A stretch of DNA of 64,000 nucleotides from Edaphochlamys debaryana (lineage: Eukaryota; Chlorophyta; Chlorophyceae; Chlamydomonadales). The first letter of the stretch is position 1, and each line of letters begins with the position of its first letter. A program made the position numbers and the translations under genes. Of the stretch, positions 11,425 through 22,806 are shown piece after piece. The stretch is from assembly GCA_016858145.1 (NCBI GenBank), contig JAEHOE010000152.1, positions 62,001 to 126,000 of the forward strand, read 5' to 3'. The notes under the pieces were generated by a model. The model was given only the letters and a program-made list of their open reading frames with translations. It was not told where the DNA came from and ran no database searches.

Positions 11425-12777
11425 GCTGAAGCAGGGCGGCAGGCCTCTGCCCCTGTGAGTGTGCAGATCTCCGGTCCGTCACGCTACGCTGGCCTGTGAG
11501 CTGCCTTCCCTGTGCCTTCCTGCAAGGGGGAGGGCGATGGCAAAGGGGTTAAGACTGGCAAGGCACAGGGGGCCCATCGTTGGCAGGGCAAGCTGCGGGG
11601 CAGCTGTTCCCGACCAGACCGGTCCCGACCAGCGAGCGAGCGCATACATGTGGGGGCGGATGTTGCAAGTCGACTCACCTACACAGGCAAGCTTAGACCA
11701 GCTCGCAAGCTTACGCTTAGCTCGCTGCAGTTTGAGCTTCACTCGCCCTCGACCTCGGGCTCGCGTACAGTCTGCAAGCGAAGCAGCGGCATCGCATGTC
11801 AGCGTGCAAGCACCGTCGAGAACTCCAAATCCCCCTCCGATGGCAGCTTGCTGACCTGTTTCTGTAGTTGATGAGCAGATCGCGATGTGGGCCGTCCTGC
11901 CCCTGCGTGCTGCTGGCGGCAGCTGTCGCTCGTCTCGGTCGGCCGCGGGCCGAGGAATGATGTGGGTGCTGTCTATGTAAGCAGGAAGCAGTATGTGGAC
12001 AGTTACCATATGTGAGCCAGGTTACCTGAGCGGGTTGCCCTCCTCTGCCGTGCGGATGCCGTGGGATTTTGGTGCAACATCCTCCGCGGCCCGAGGACCC
12101 AGTCGGCCTCGAGGAGCGATCTGTTACAAGACGAGTATCACACACAGAAGGCGGCGATGCTCCCCGCCACCGCCAGCCCCTGCCGACCCCCAAACCCCTG
12201 CGCAGCTCTCGAGTAACCCCTTGCGGCTGGACCCGCCCCCCGCCCGAGCAGCAACCGCCCGAGGCTCCCGCACAGTCCGAGCCCCACTGTGCGGCTAAGC
12301 CCCGCTGCGGCGAAAAAGCTCACCGCAAGGTCTACGGCTGGCGCGGGGACACACGCCCTTCACCTCGGCGTCGCGTCGCCACTGGCCGCCCTAACTGCCA
12401 AGTACCCAACGCCTTCTGTACCCCAAGGCTCTCCAGCTTCCGAACGCTTTGTTCCCGCTCCCCCTCAGCAATGCACCGAGGGAGGCCGCACCCTCCCCTT
12501 CCGAGCGCACACCGTACGGGACCCGACGCTTCTCCGCCTCCCCCGCCCCACCTCCTGCCCTGCCTGCCCCAAGCTCCCAGCTCCGCGCCTCCCGGCCGCT
12601 CCAACGCAGCCTCCACATGCCTCCGCACGCGCCCTCCGCCGCCGCCGCTCATGGCGCTTTTGCCACTGCTGCTCACAGCAGCCTCCACGCCTCCAGCTTC
12701 CCCTCCGCTTGCAGCGACGGCCGGCCAGGGCCCTGCGCGCCCTCCCCGCTATCGCGATTAGCTCGATAGCGAGGCGC
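11425..12777. other. Intergenic with a possible orphan exon
   Basis: This region lies between the tail-anchored gene start and the PDH stop. A 95-nt stretch at 12120-12026 on the minus strand is open and flanked by CAG and GTAACC (it contains SHGIRTAEEGNPLR). I could not connect it in phase to neighbours: the upstream open stretch at 12323-12138 hits a stop at the junction. I make no gene call. Confidence 0.25.
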
Positions 12778-15700
12778 TTAGGAGACGATGGCAGTGCCCG
12801 ACGAGAAGCCCGGCTGCATGTAGCGGTAGAGGCCGTCCTCGGAGATGCCGAATCCGCGGGGGTCGGCGAACACGTTCTCCAGAAGCTGGCCCTTCTCGGG
12901 CTTGGGGGACTCGTCGGCGAACCTACAGGGGAGGGTGGTGGTGGTGGTGAGGTGCGGGTGCGGACGTGCGGTAGCGTGGACTCGGCCCGCCACGCCTGTG
13001 CTGTGCCGGCAAGCCCCCAGACTTGAAGCCCGCTGCTGCCCACCCCTTGCCTTGCCCCCATCCTCTTCAACCCCCTTTCCTTCTCTGCAAACCGTCACTC
13101 ACGCCCCTCCCCCTCCCCCCCCTCACTTGACGCTGTCCTCCACCACCTCGGCCACCTTGTCCTCCAGCGCCTTGATGTCGGCCTCAGAGGCCAGGCCCTG
13201 GGGGGGAAGGAGACGGGGGGGAGGAAAGAGGGAGGGGGAGCGTTCAGCGCCCGGGCCGTGGCCTCTTCAACCACTGGAGGGCTCCATGATCCCCACACGC
13301 AGCTCCCCGGCGCCTTGCAGATGGCCCCATGTTTCCCAGCGCCCTCTTCCCCTCTCCCCTCCCTCCCCCTGCGTAGCTTCGCGTGCTACCCCTCTCCCCA
13401 CCCTTTCCCTCTGCCCCCCCACATTCCCCCTCCCCTCTTGCCCCCTCCCCTCCCCTCCTCACGTGCTCCAGCATGTACTTCTTGAGCTGCGGGATGGGGT
13501 CGCGCGCCGCCCACTTGGCCTTCTCCTCCTTGGAGCGCAGCTCATCGGGGTCGGCCAGGGAGTGGCCGCGGAAGCGGTATGTCTCCGCCTCAATCAGGGT
13601 GGGGCCCTCGCCGCGGCGGGCGCGCTCAATAGCCTCCTGGGCCACCTGGCGGACCTGGGGGGGGGACGGGGGGTAGGGGGGGTAGGGGGATGGGGGGGGG
13701 GGTGTCGCTGAGCGGGATTGGGAAGGGGGGCAGGGTCGGGGGCGGATCGCCCGGGAACAGTAATCTGCATGTGAGCCTCACACGAGGCTGCCCCCGTTCC
13801 AGGCCCCTTTCTTAACCGCCCCCCTCCCCAAACCCCCTCCTCCCCCCCCTCTCTCCCCCCCACCTTGAGCACGTCCATGCCGTCCACCAGCACCCCGGGC
13901 ATGCCGAAAGCGGGGCCCTTCTTGTAGATGTGGGGGTCGTTGTCGCCGGCGGTGGAGGCGGTGGCGCGGAGGTGGCTCATGCCGATGGCCCACCTGGGGG
14001 CGGGGGGTGGGGGGTGGGAGGGGGCCAGGTCGGCGAATGGGGCAGGCAGTGATGCGGCGTAGTCGCCACCTCCTTTATTACACCTGCTTCCCCTCCGGGC
14101 TGGTCGAGGGCAAGCTCCCCTCCCCCTCCCCTGTCTCCTCTTCCCGCTCCAGTCTTCCCCCCCTCCCCTCCCCTCTCCCCCCCCTCCCCCCCTCACAGGT
14201 TGTTCTCCACTACGAAGATGTGCGGCAGCTTGTACAGCGCCGCCATGTTGAGCGACTCGTAGAACTGGCCCACGTTGCAGGTGCCGTCGCCGAAGAAGGA
14301 GCAGGTCACCGAGTCGGCCTTCTCGTCGCCCAGCACGTCGTGCCTGGGGGGTGGTCGGGGTGGTGAGGAGGGTGAGGGTTAGGGGGGCTGAGGGTGGTGG
14401 TGGTGGGGAGGGGCTGGGCTGGCTGGCCTTCGCAAGGAGCACGCTCCCCGAGGGTCGCTGTACCCTTCCGTACTCCCATCCGAATCCGCGGCCCGCGTTG
14501 TCCGGAAAGCCGGCCGTTACGCTGCCTCGTTCGTGTGCGGATTGCTCACTCCCTGCCTGCTTGCGACCCGGTCCGCTCCTCCTCGTCTCCTCGCCTCCGC
14601 GCCTCCCTCTTTGTCCCTCGTCCCTCCACCCCCTTCCCCCTGCCGCCTTCCAATCCCTCGCCTTTTTCCTCCCTCGCCTTTTCCCTCCCTCCACCCAATG
14701 CTCCCCTCCCCCCCACCTGTACTTGGACTGGAAGGCGGCGCCCAGGCCCACGGGGATGCCCTCACCGATGAAGGCGTACCCCCCCAGCAGCCCGTGCTTG
14801 GACGAGAACATGTGCATGGAGCCGCCCTGGCCCCTGGGGGGGTGGGAGGAGGAGAGGGCGGGGTACCGGGTTGTTTTGAGTGGGTGGGAGGGGGTGAGGG
14901 GGTACTTGAAGCTGAGCGGGATCGCGTCGAGGGCAGAGGGAGCAAGGTACGCGCGGAGGAGGTGGAGGGCGTCAGGATGCGGGCAGTGGCCCCTCTCAGC
15001 GTCCTACACAACCTCCACTCCCCCCCCCGCTCCCCCCCGCCCTTGCCCCCCCTCCCCACCTGCAGCACCCCGTCTTCTTGCCGAACAGCTCCGCCATCAC
15101 CTCGCGCGCCGGCACGCCCTTGGACAGCGCGTGCACGTGGTCGCGGTAGGTCGACACCACGTAGTCGTCCTGGCGCAGCAGGCGGCACACGCCCGTGGAC
15201 ACGGCCTCCTGCGGGGGTGGGGGTGGGGTGTGTGTGTGGGGGGGGGAGTTTGAAGCTGAGAAGCGGGAGAGCGTCTTGGGGGGGGGGAGGACGGGGGAGG
15301 TTGGAAGGGGGCAGAGGGGCCGGTCGCCATGCCGCTGTCCCGTGCCTCGCCCCAAGCGCACCAGAGCTCCTGGGCCTCCTGGGGCTCGGCACGCCCGCTA
15401 CCCCCCACACCACTTCATTCCCCCCCAGGGCCCCGGCCCCCTCCCCTCCCTTCGCATCCCAGCCCTCCCACCTGGCCCGAGTACAGGTGCACGAACCCGA
15501 ACATCTTGCCGCGGTAGTACATCTGGGCGCACATCTCCTCGAACTCACGGCCCAGCACCATGTCGTAGTACAGGTCCTTGGCAACCTGGGGGGAGGATGG
15601 ACAGGGGTCGGGGAGGATTGGAGGCGTTGAAGGGAGGTTTGAGAGGGGGCCATGCCCGTCACTCAAGGTCAGGTCATGCTCACGAGGTCGCTTGTTGTCA

Positions 15701-16666
15701 GGTTGTGAACTAAGCAGGGGGGCATTGGAGACAGTTGGGACGAGTGCAAACGAGCGTCTGGCGAGCAACGCTGCCGTACGTGCGCTCCCCCACACGGCAT
15801 GGCCCCCATGCGCCCTCGACCCCTCGCCTTTGCCGCTGGCTCCTTCCCGCCGCCCGCTTTATTGCCTGCTTCCCGCAGGACCCCTCATCCCCGTCTTCCC
15901 TCCCCCCCACTCGCCCCTCCCCAGCTGTCCCTCCCCCCCACAACCCCCACCTCGGGGGTGATGATGGCCTTGGAGGAGGGGGCCTTGACGGGCGCAGCCA
16001 CGGCGCGGACCTGGGGGGTGGTTGGGCGGGTGGGCAGGAGAGGGGAGGGCTCAGGCGCGGGGGCCGAGCAGTGTGTGCAGGGGCGGAGTTAGTGAGACAC
16101 AGCGGTTTGCTTTGGCGCATGCAGAGGAGTGTAATTGAGGAGGGGCGTAATGTGGCTCAATGCTCTGGGGTAAGGGGCCTCCAGCGGACGACCCCGGGCG
16201 TGCGCCAAGGCTCTGCCCCCTGTCAGGCCCACAGGCAGGCCCACAGCAAGATTAACAGCAGCGACGTTCACTCTAGCATATCCTTGCTCCGCTGCATCTC
16301 TCGCCCACACCAGTAACCGCTGCGTGCTTGTGGCTTGTGCACCGCACGGGGGCTACACCCTCCTCTCCCAAGCAGACCCAACACCCGTGCGGACTGGAGG
16401 CCCAGCCAACATGCTGTGTGGTTGAGGGGGTATGGCGAGGCCTCGCGCGCTGCGGCGGGCCGGACGCCGCAGGATAGGGAGGTCCCCGTCTGGCAGGGTA
16501 CGCCCTTCCCTGCTGTAACGCTCGCAAGCGCTGACGACCGCCCGTGCCTGGGGTTCGCACTAAGACAAGCTACAATCTGTCGGGTGAACCGAGAGTGCCT
16601 CACCTGCACAGTCCGGCGCCCGGGCTGAGCGGCGCGGACGCCGCTGCGCTGCTTCAGCATTTGCAT
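12778..16666 (-). CDS. PDHA: Pyruvate dehydrogenase E1 component subunit alpha, plastid type
   Basis: This is the alpha subunit of the thiamine-diphosphate E1 enzyme, which decarboxylates pyruvate and passes the acetyl group to E2; in plastids this supplies acetyl-CoA for fatty acid synthesis. Ten exons join: 16666-16604, 16010-15951, 15585-15472, 15208-15060, 14833-14717, 14343-14197, 13993-13864, 13654-13463, 13197-13127 and 12922-12778. They total 1188 nt, giving 395 residues. Residues 1 to about 35 are basic and Ser/Ala-rich ([18 protein letters not shown]), a plausible transit peptide. The ThDP motif starts with GDG at 186-188 and ends with NN at 215-216. The signatures [33 protein letters not shown] and [15 protein letters not shown] match the plastid rather than the mitochondrial E1-alpha clade, as remembered from plant homologues. 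It is transcribed divergently from the gene at 17449. Confidence 0.95.
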
Positions 16667-17448
16667 GGTGACCTGCGCGGCAACCCGGCGAGGTCGGGCG
16701 TTAGACTTACTGAGAGGCCATTTGATTCACTTGCTGTAATGCGGCACAGGGGCTGGGCTGGCTGAGCATGGAGGCGAGGCCGCAGGGATCCGAGCGCATC
16801 GCCCCCAAAGCCTCCGCCGGCGCTGCGCCTTCCCCAGGCAGAAGTCTGGGCAGAATCCGCAGCTGTTGCATTCAATGAAGCAGCGAAGACCGGTGCTGAG
16901 GACGCCGGCTCCGGCCGGGTGCTGGCGTTGGCTTGCAGCGCGCGGCCGACGCTCAGCACCCCTCCCGGATTGAGCTCTCGCTGCTGTGCTGACCCATTAT
17001 CGCTCCCAGGGAGCATAATTGGTCTCAAGGCTGCAAGCTGCGCTGAGCGCGTCGGGCGTTCGAGCAGAGCGCGTGCGGACGTGGCTCGCGCACCTTAGCG
17101 CCTGGGAGAGTCCGAGCGCGGTGGCCTAAATGTTCGAGGGAACGCCTGTTCCCGGGTCTTTGGTGCAGGGAGTGCAGCACAGCGGGCAGAGAGTCAGGGG
17201 CCCCGACTTGCCCCGAGCAAGCGGGTGCCTGCATGGAGCCCCATGCCTGCACCACGACCGCTTCTCGCGTTGCCCCTGCAACACATCACAGTGCTCGCAG
17301 CGATCCCATACCAACCCTGAGCTGCATTCTGCAAACCCCGCGCGTGTCCGAGGTCACTGCAGACTTTCCATCTTGCATCCATCGGCGACGAAGGCCCCAT
17401 CCCCCTATAACGCCCCCGGCAACCCGCCATCGCCTAAGTCAGAGCAAC
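16667..17448. promoter_or_regulatory. Shared divergent 5' region
   Basis: Some 782 bp separate the start codons of the plastid PDH E1-alpha gene (minus) and a predicted mitochondrial protein gene (plus). The region must hold both promoters and 5' UTRs. A minus-strand CAG lies just upstream of the PDH ATG and could end a 5' UTR intron. I identified no specific promoter element. Confidence 0.45.
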
Positions 17449-20400
17449 ATGCGACGTGCTGCGCAATTGGCCATCAGGCGCGGCGCGTGGTCGCGATCAG
17501 CGGCAGTGCCGGAGGTGCGTCCGCGTCGACGTCCCGCGTTGGAGCGTGCGCTATTCCCGCGCGATGCCTATAGTTATTTTACCATCAGAAGAGTGGCGCT
17601 GCGGAGTCGCACGTGACTCCGGCAACACATTCATCACCCTCGACCGATGGTCGCGCCACCTGCCCCAGCACAGCCCCCCTTCCCCGGCGTTACGACGCAC
17701 TGCTCAACACCCCTCTCCCCCCTTCATTGTCCCCCCAGGCGAGTTGCAGTGGCACCGCTGACACACTTTGTGCCGCTGCTGCCGCGGCGGGTCCTGGCTC
17801 GACCGGCCTAGCCGCCTCCTGCGCAGCACTCCCCGCCGCCGCCCCCCAGACCCCGCTCCACACACGTGGCTTTGCTGCCGGGGGGGCTGCGGCCGGCGGC
17901 AGTGGCAAGGGCCGCCGCGGCAGCGGTGAGGCGACGGCCGAGGCTGTGGCAGCGGACGAGGCGGCCCGCAGGGTGAGTCCGCAGGGGCCTGCCACCGATT
18001 GGCGCTCTGGTGCCTAACCATGCGCTCCCAAGCGCAAGCGGCTCCGTCGTATCTATCTATCGAGATGGCTTCTCGTGCCCACCGGCTCCCCATGCTCCTC
18101 TGTTGGCTGCTGGCTGTTGGCTGTTACGTGCTTTGCCAAAGCCCTGCCCCGCGTCCTCCTCAACTTGAAGCCACCCCGCCCCACTCCCCAGCATACAACC
18201 CCTCGCCCCCACCCCTCGCCCCCCACCCCACCCCACCCCACTCCGCCCCACCCCAGGTGATGGCTGACCCCATGTCCCGGCTCATGGCCTCACAGGGGAT
18301 GCCCGTGGGCATGTCCCTGCAGGGCGGGGCGGGGGCGCAGGGTGAGCGGGGGGGGGGGGGCTGGCGCGGGGGGGGGGGGCGGACGCAGCTGGGAAAGGGC
18401 GGGGCAGCAGGCGACTGGCGGCAGCCAGGCGGGGCGTGGCATGCTCAAGCACCTCGCCTGGGCCTTGACCGAGGCCTTCTACCGGAGTTCTTACGAGATA
18501 CCGTAGCAGAGTCGTGAGGAGACTTGGAGGAAGGCTCGCATGTGTGTCGTGCACGCACTCCATTCCGTACACCGCGTGCCGCCCTCTGGCTGCTCCGCTC
18601 CTGCCCGGTGCAGGGGCTGCGGGCGCGGGCGACGAGGACGCTCCCCGCCCCCCCAAGACCGAGCCCGCGTATGACATGGAGGCGTTCTCGGGTGGGCATG
18701 CGGGGGGGGGGGCTCTTGAACGTGGATGAGAGGGGGACGGAGTGGCAGGGGGCACCAGGGGGCCGCGGCATGCAGGGGCGCAGGTCAAAGGGGAGCGGGG
18801 CAAAGCAGATGCAGCGCGGAAGGGGGCAAGTCGGTGTGCCTATCGACGAATACGCCTGCTTGGCGAGCACCTGGCCTGACGTGATGCCATGTCCCCCACA
18901 CCTCTCCCCACGCTCCGTCCGCAGACATGCTTCGCGCCACGGCCGCGGCCTCCAGGCGGCGACAGGGCGCCGACGGCGCGGGCGCCGCCAGCAGCAGCGG
19001 CAGCGGTGGAGGCGGCAGCGGCGGGGCGGAGGAGGGCGGGGGCTTCACGGCGGGGGTGCAGCACGTGGGGCCCTCCCTGGAGGACGCGTGGGGCACCACC
19101 CGGGAGAGCCCCGCCGACATCGCCCGCCGCATCGTGGAGAGCAACCGGCAGACGGGGATAGGTGGGCAGCCCCGGAACCGCGTGGGGGGAGGAGGGGGCA
19201 CAGCAGGGGGTGTTGGAGGGGCCTGGCTTGCCCACGGCGCACATGGGACGGGGGCCATGGACGTTGCCCTCTCCCTCTCATGGACGCTGCCCCTCGCCCC
19301 CGCGCTCGTCCCTCCACTACTCGCTCCACCCCCTCACTTTGCACCCCCGCCTCCCCCCCGGCCCTACGCCGCCCCCCTCCCAACTCCACCCCCGTCATCC
19401 CCGCCCCCTCTCCCATGCACACACTCCAGGCGCGCCCCTGGGCCGCACCCTGGACGCCGCACTGGCGGAGGCGGAGGCGGAGGCGGCCGCTCGGGGGGAC
19501 GACGGCTCGGGGCCCGAGGACGCGGTGGGGGACTCTGACGGCGACGAGGACGGCGACGGCCGCCCGCGGCTGTCCCCCAGCGAGGAGAAGTACGACACGC
19601 TGGAGGCCATGAGCAAGGGTGGGGGCTGGGGAGGGGAGGGGAGGAGGGGGAGGAGGGGGAGGGAGAGGGGGGAGGGAGAGGGGGGAGGGAGAGGGGGGAG
19701 GGAGAGGGGGGAGGGAGAGGGGAGGGAGGGCGCGCCCAGCCGACCTTGCCGGGCCACCTTGCCTTGCCACCGCGCACACCCTACGCCCAACATCCCTCCC
19801 CCCACCCCCCAGACATCAAGCGCCTGGATGAGGTGTTTGAGATCCTGGCCTCGGTGCCCTGGCTGGACGAGGGTGAGGACTTGGGGGGGGAGGGTAGGGG
19901 GTCGGCAGGGAGGGGCGGGGAGGGGCGGCGCTGGCCACCGGGCCTTTCCCGGCGCTGACGGGGTGGGAGAGAGAGGGACGGACGTCAAGGCTGTTTGCCA
20001 CCTTCACAGTCCTCTGTCCCCAGCGCCCCCCCGGCCCTGCCTGCCAACCCACCCGCCCGTCCCCCTGCCCCTCCCCCACCCCACCCCCAGACGTGCTGGC
20101 GGAGAAGGAGCTCAAGGGGGTGGCCCGGTTCGGGCTGCTGGGCACCCTGGAGGAGGTGGGCTTCAACATCCGGCCGCAGGTGGGGAGCTGGGGGGGCGGA
20201 GGTGCTGTGCGGGAGGGGCCGGGGCCAGTGGAGCACCAGCCGGCACGAGCGGCGGCTGCAGTGCGGATGCGGACCGAGCCCTGGCGAAGGGTGCCAGGCC
20301 GGGCACCGAGCTGGCAGCTCCCGCGCGCTGCCCCACCGCCCGTCCGTCGCCAAGGCCTCTCGTCCCGCACTTACCCGTCCCCTGGCCCCCACTCCTGCGC

Positions 20401-20781
20401 CATCAACCACCCCGCCCACCCCGCCGAGCGTGCCATCGCTGCACTATTCTTTGAGCCATGCCCACCCCCTCACCTCCCTCACCCCATTCCCACTCCCCTC
20501 ACCTCTTTCACCACCCCCACCCCCCACCCCCCACCCCCCACCCCCCACCCCCCACCACCCCACCCCAGCTGGAGCGCATCTGGGCGGGCGAGCGCGGCGC
20601 CGAGCTGGCCGCTGGGCCCGGGCTGGAGTTCCGCGACCAGGCGGCGCTGCTGGCGGTGCTCTACCACACGGCGCAGCTGGAGGACCAGCACGGGCCGCCG
20701 CCGGGGGGGTACCTGCCCGCGCCGGCGGGGGCGCCAGCGGGGGCGGGGCAGACGAAGGCGGGGGGCCAGGGGGAGAAGTGA
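17449..20781 (+). CDS. Predicted mitochondrial protein of unknown function
   Basis: Nine exons join in phase: 17449-17514, 17739-17972, 18257-18341, 18614-18691, 18925-19161, 19430-19618, 19813-19872, 20091-20179 and 20569-20781 (TGA). They total 1251 nt, 416 residues. The N-terminus is Arg-rich with no acidic residue before position 22 (MRRAAQLAIRRGAWSRS), and an RGFAAG motif near residue 69 resembles a presequence cleavage region, so mitochondrial import is likely. The middle is a Gly/Ser/acidic linker. The conserved-looking part is C-terminal: SLEDAWGTTRESPADIARRI, then EKYDTLEAMSKDIKRLDEVF, then KGVARFGLLGTLEEVGFNI and a final helix (LLAVLYHTAQLEDQH). No catalytic motif or named family is recognised. 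Confidence 0.75.
19620..19732. repeat. Purine-rich G minisatellite in an intron
   Basis: Repeats of a [15 protein letters not shown] unit fill the intron after the exon ending at 19618. The run is nearly all purine on the plus strand and could form G-quadruplexes. Confidence 0.8.
20507..20568. repeat. (CCCCCCA)n tract at a splice acceptor
   Basis: A heptameric C-rich repeat serves as the polypyrimidine tract right before the CAG at 20566-20568 that opens the last exon of the preceding gene. Confidence 0.8.
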
Positions 20782-21997
20782 GGGGCGAGGGCGAGAGGTG
20801 GAGGGGGCGGGGCTGGGGGGCCTCGTGTGGGAGGAGGGGGAGCGGGAGCTGGGGGGGTGCGCGAGAGCACGCGGAGCATGGGGCAGGGGGTCTGCTTGAG
20901 CAACGTGATCACTGGTGGAGGAATGGCTAGGTGGAAGGCAACTCACTGCGCTGTGTAGAACCGGTATGCGAGCCCTGCCAGTCACGGACATTGGAGGGCC
21001 CACGGGGGTAACGTAACGTGCGTGTTAAAGCACTATAAGGGCAGTGGTTGAGGAATCAGCGGCAGCTGACATGGGATTGCATTGGCGGGCTGTAACGGTG
21101 AGGCCGCGCACTGAGCAACATGGCGTCCCACCGTGCCAGAGAACATCTGCCCCAACGATGTATGTGTGAGAGCTGCAGCAAGGCCCCGAGTCCGCAAGCA
21201 TCCTGGCAGCGTCACACCCTGTCTTTACCTCTTACCGGAAGCACCATACCGTACCCCTTCCCCTGCTAAGGAAGGCAAGTGCCTGCGCTGTCCCATATGT
21301 GCACTGCTGACCGCTGAGCTCAACGCAGACGCGAGGTATCATGCGCCGGCCAGAGGGGCCGAGGGGAGTCGAGGGGCAGGCACAACAATAACTTCCGGAT
21401 TGCCTTACACAAGACCAATAGGTCCAGCTGGGTGCGTCCTCATGGGGCGTCACCCTTAACGAATCGCCGCCTCAATTGCTAAGCCAGTCGCATATGCGTG
21501 TCTTTGATTTGCGCCGCCTGCATTCGTCCTAGGTCCAAGCAGCCAAACACGGTCAAATGAAATGGCAGCCGTCACGGGGGACCCCCAGCGGATCAAGAAT
21601 GTTGCTAACTTACTATAGCTGGTGCGTCTCATGGTTACGAACTCTTAACTCTCAATCTCTACATGCAAGCCCTAGGCCCCCGGTTATGATACAAAGCGCG
21701 GGGTGGTGGGCCATGCACTTATGCAAGTAGGCCTCCGCGCTATGCCGTCCTGGGAAGTCAGGTTAAGCCCCTGCCCCCCCTCTCTCTCTAAGCACACACA
21801 CACACGCAGACCTGCTTTCTTCCAACCAGAGAAGGGTGGGTAGACTCCCCATCCCAGTCAGTGCTCGAGGCTCAGAGCGCTCAGACCCTTTCCGGAGCTT
21901 TCGCTAGAGGCCGGTGCCATCCTGCTTGCCCATCGGCCGAAACCATAAACCATAGCTAAGACACCAATAACCATTCCCAATCGACATCAACATGACG
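20782..21997. other. Intergenic
   Basis: This is the 3' flank of the mitochondrial-protein gene. It is lower in GC than its surroundings near 21.5-21.9 kb and carries a short CA microsatellite at about 21790-21806. No gene is seen. Confidence 0.4.
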
Positions 21998-22806
21998 CCG
22001 ACTTTCCGTTACGCGAGCGCTAAACGCCTTTCCGTGCCATGGCCGCGTGCGAGGCCATCCACTCTGGGTCCGCGTCAGCCCGCACACCGCAAGCGCCCGG
22101 CCAGGGGCGAACTGAGTGGCACAAGCTCCAGTGGTCGCTCAGCTGATGGGCCGGGGCGCCAGTACTGCCTGCCCAATCGCGTGGGCAAAGTAGGAGTCCA
22201 CCTCCTCCCGGCTGGGCCGCCCGAAGAGGCTGCGCCCCACGGGCAGACCGGACGCGGCTTGGGCTTTGGCCAGGGCCGGGGCGGCGGGCAGCGGCGACAC
22301 GGCACTCGTTGACGCCGCATGCAGTGGTCGTGCCAGCTCGGCAGGCGGCCGGGGCGCGTTGAGCACAGCCCACGAGGCGCCGCCCGTTGCACGCGCTGAG
22401 CAGGGAGACGGAGTGGCGCAGGTGCTCATGGTTGCGGACAGGTAGCGCAGGGACTAGGACTGTGCAAGGGGACCGAGCACTGCCGAGTAACTGAGAGCAG
22501 AGTATCCTTGGTATGTTGTGAGCGCTTGGGTTGTGAGTGTATGGCGAGAGCGGCGGGCCGGCTCATGAAGGCACCCAGCGGCCCTCTTCTGTAGCGCCCA
22601 TCGCACCCAGGGACCCACTACACCCACTAGCGACCGCACGGGCGACAGCACTAACGCACCGCTAGCGTCATACGGCCCCGCGCTGCAGCGGGAGGTCGCT
22701 CGTAAGAGAAGTCGCCTGACTGCGGCCTGGCTGTCGCCGTCCCGGTCCCGGCTGTCGCGAGTTCCCACTGTCTAGGTAGCCCAGATGGCGGCTGCCTCAC
22801 GGCTAC
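21998..22806. mobile_element. Dispersed repeat, copy 1 (about 810 bp)
   Basis: This is nearly identical, over its whole length and in the same orientation, to 25803-26610. Only scattered substitutions and a one- to few-base difference separate the copies. No coding capacity or clear terminal inverted repeats were seen, so it may be a non-autonomous element or a segmental duplication. Confidence 0.7.

Noticed and set aside
12138..12323. Possible small mitochondrial protein on the minus strand
   Set aside because: It begins at GTG inside a donor-like sequence, and the only way to link it to the next candidate exon needs an intron of about 26 nt.
13594..14817. 407-codon minus-strand ORF across PDH introns
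   Set aside because: It reads through several PDH introns and exons in mixed frames. The ten-exon model restores an uninterrupted E1-alpha protein.
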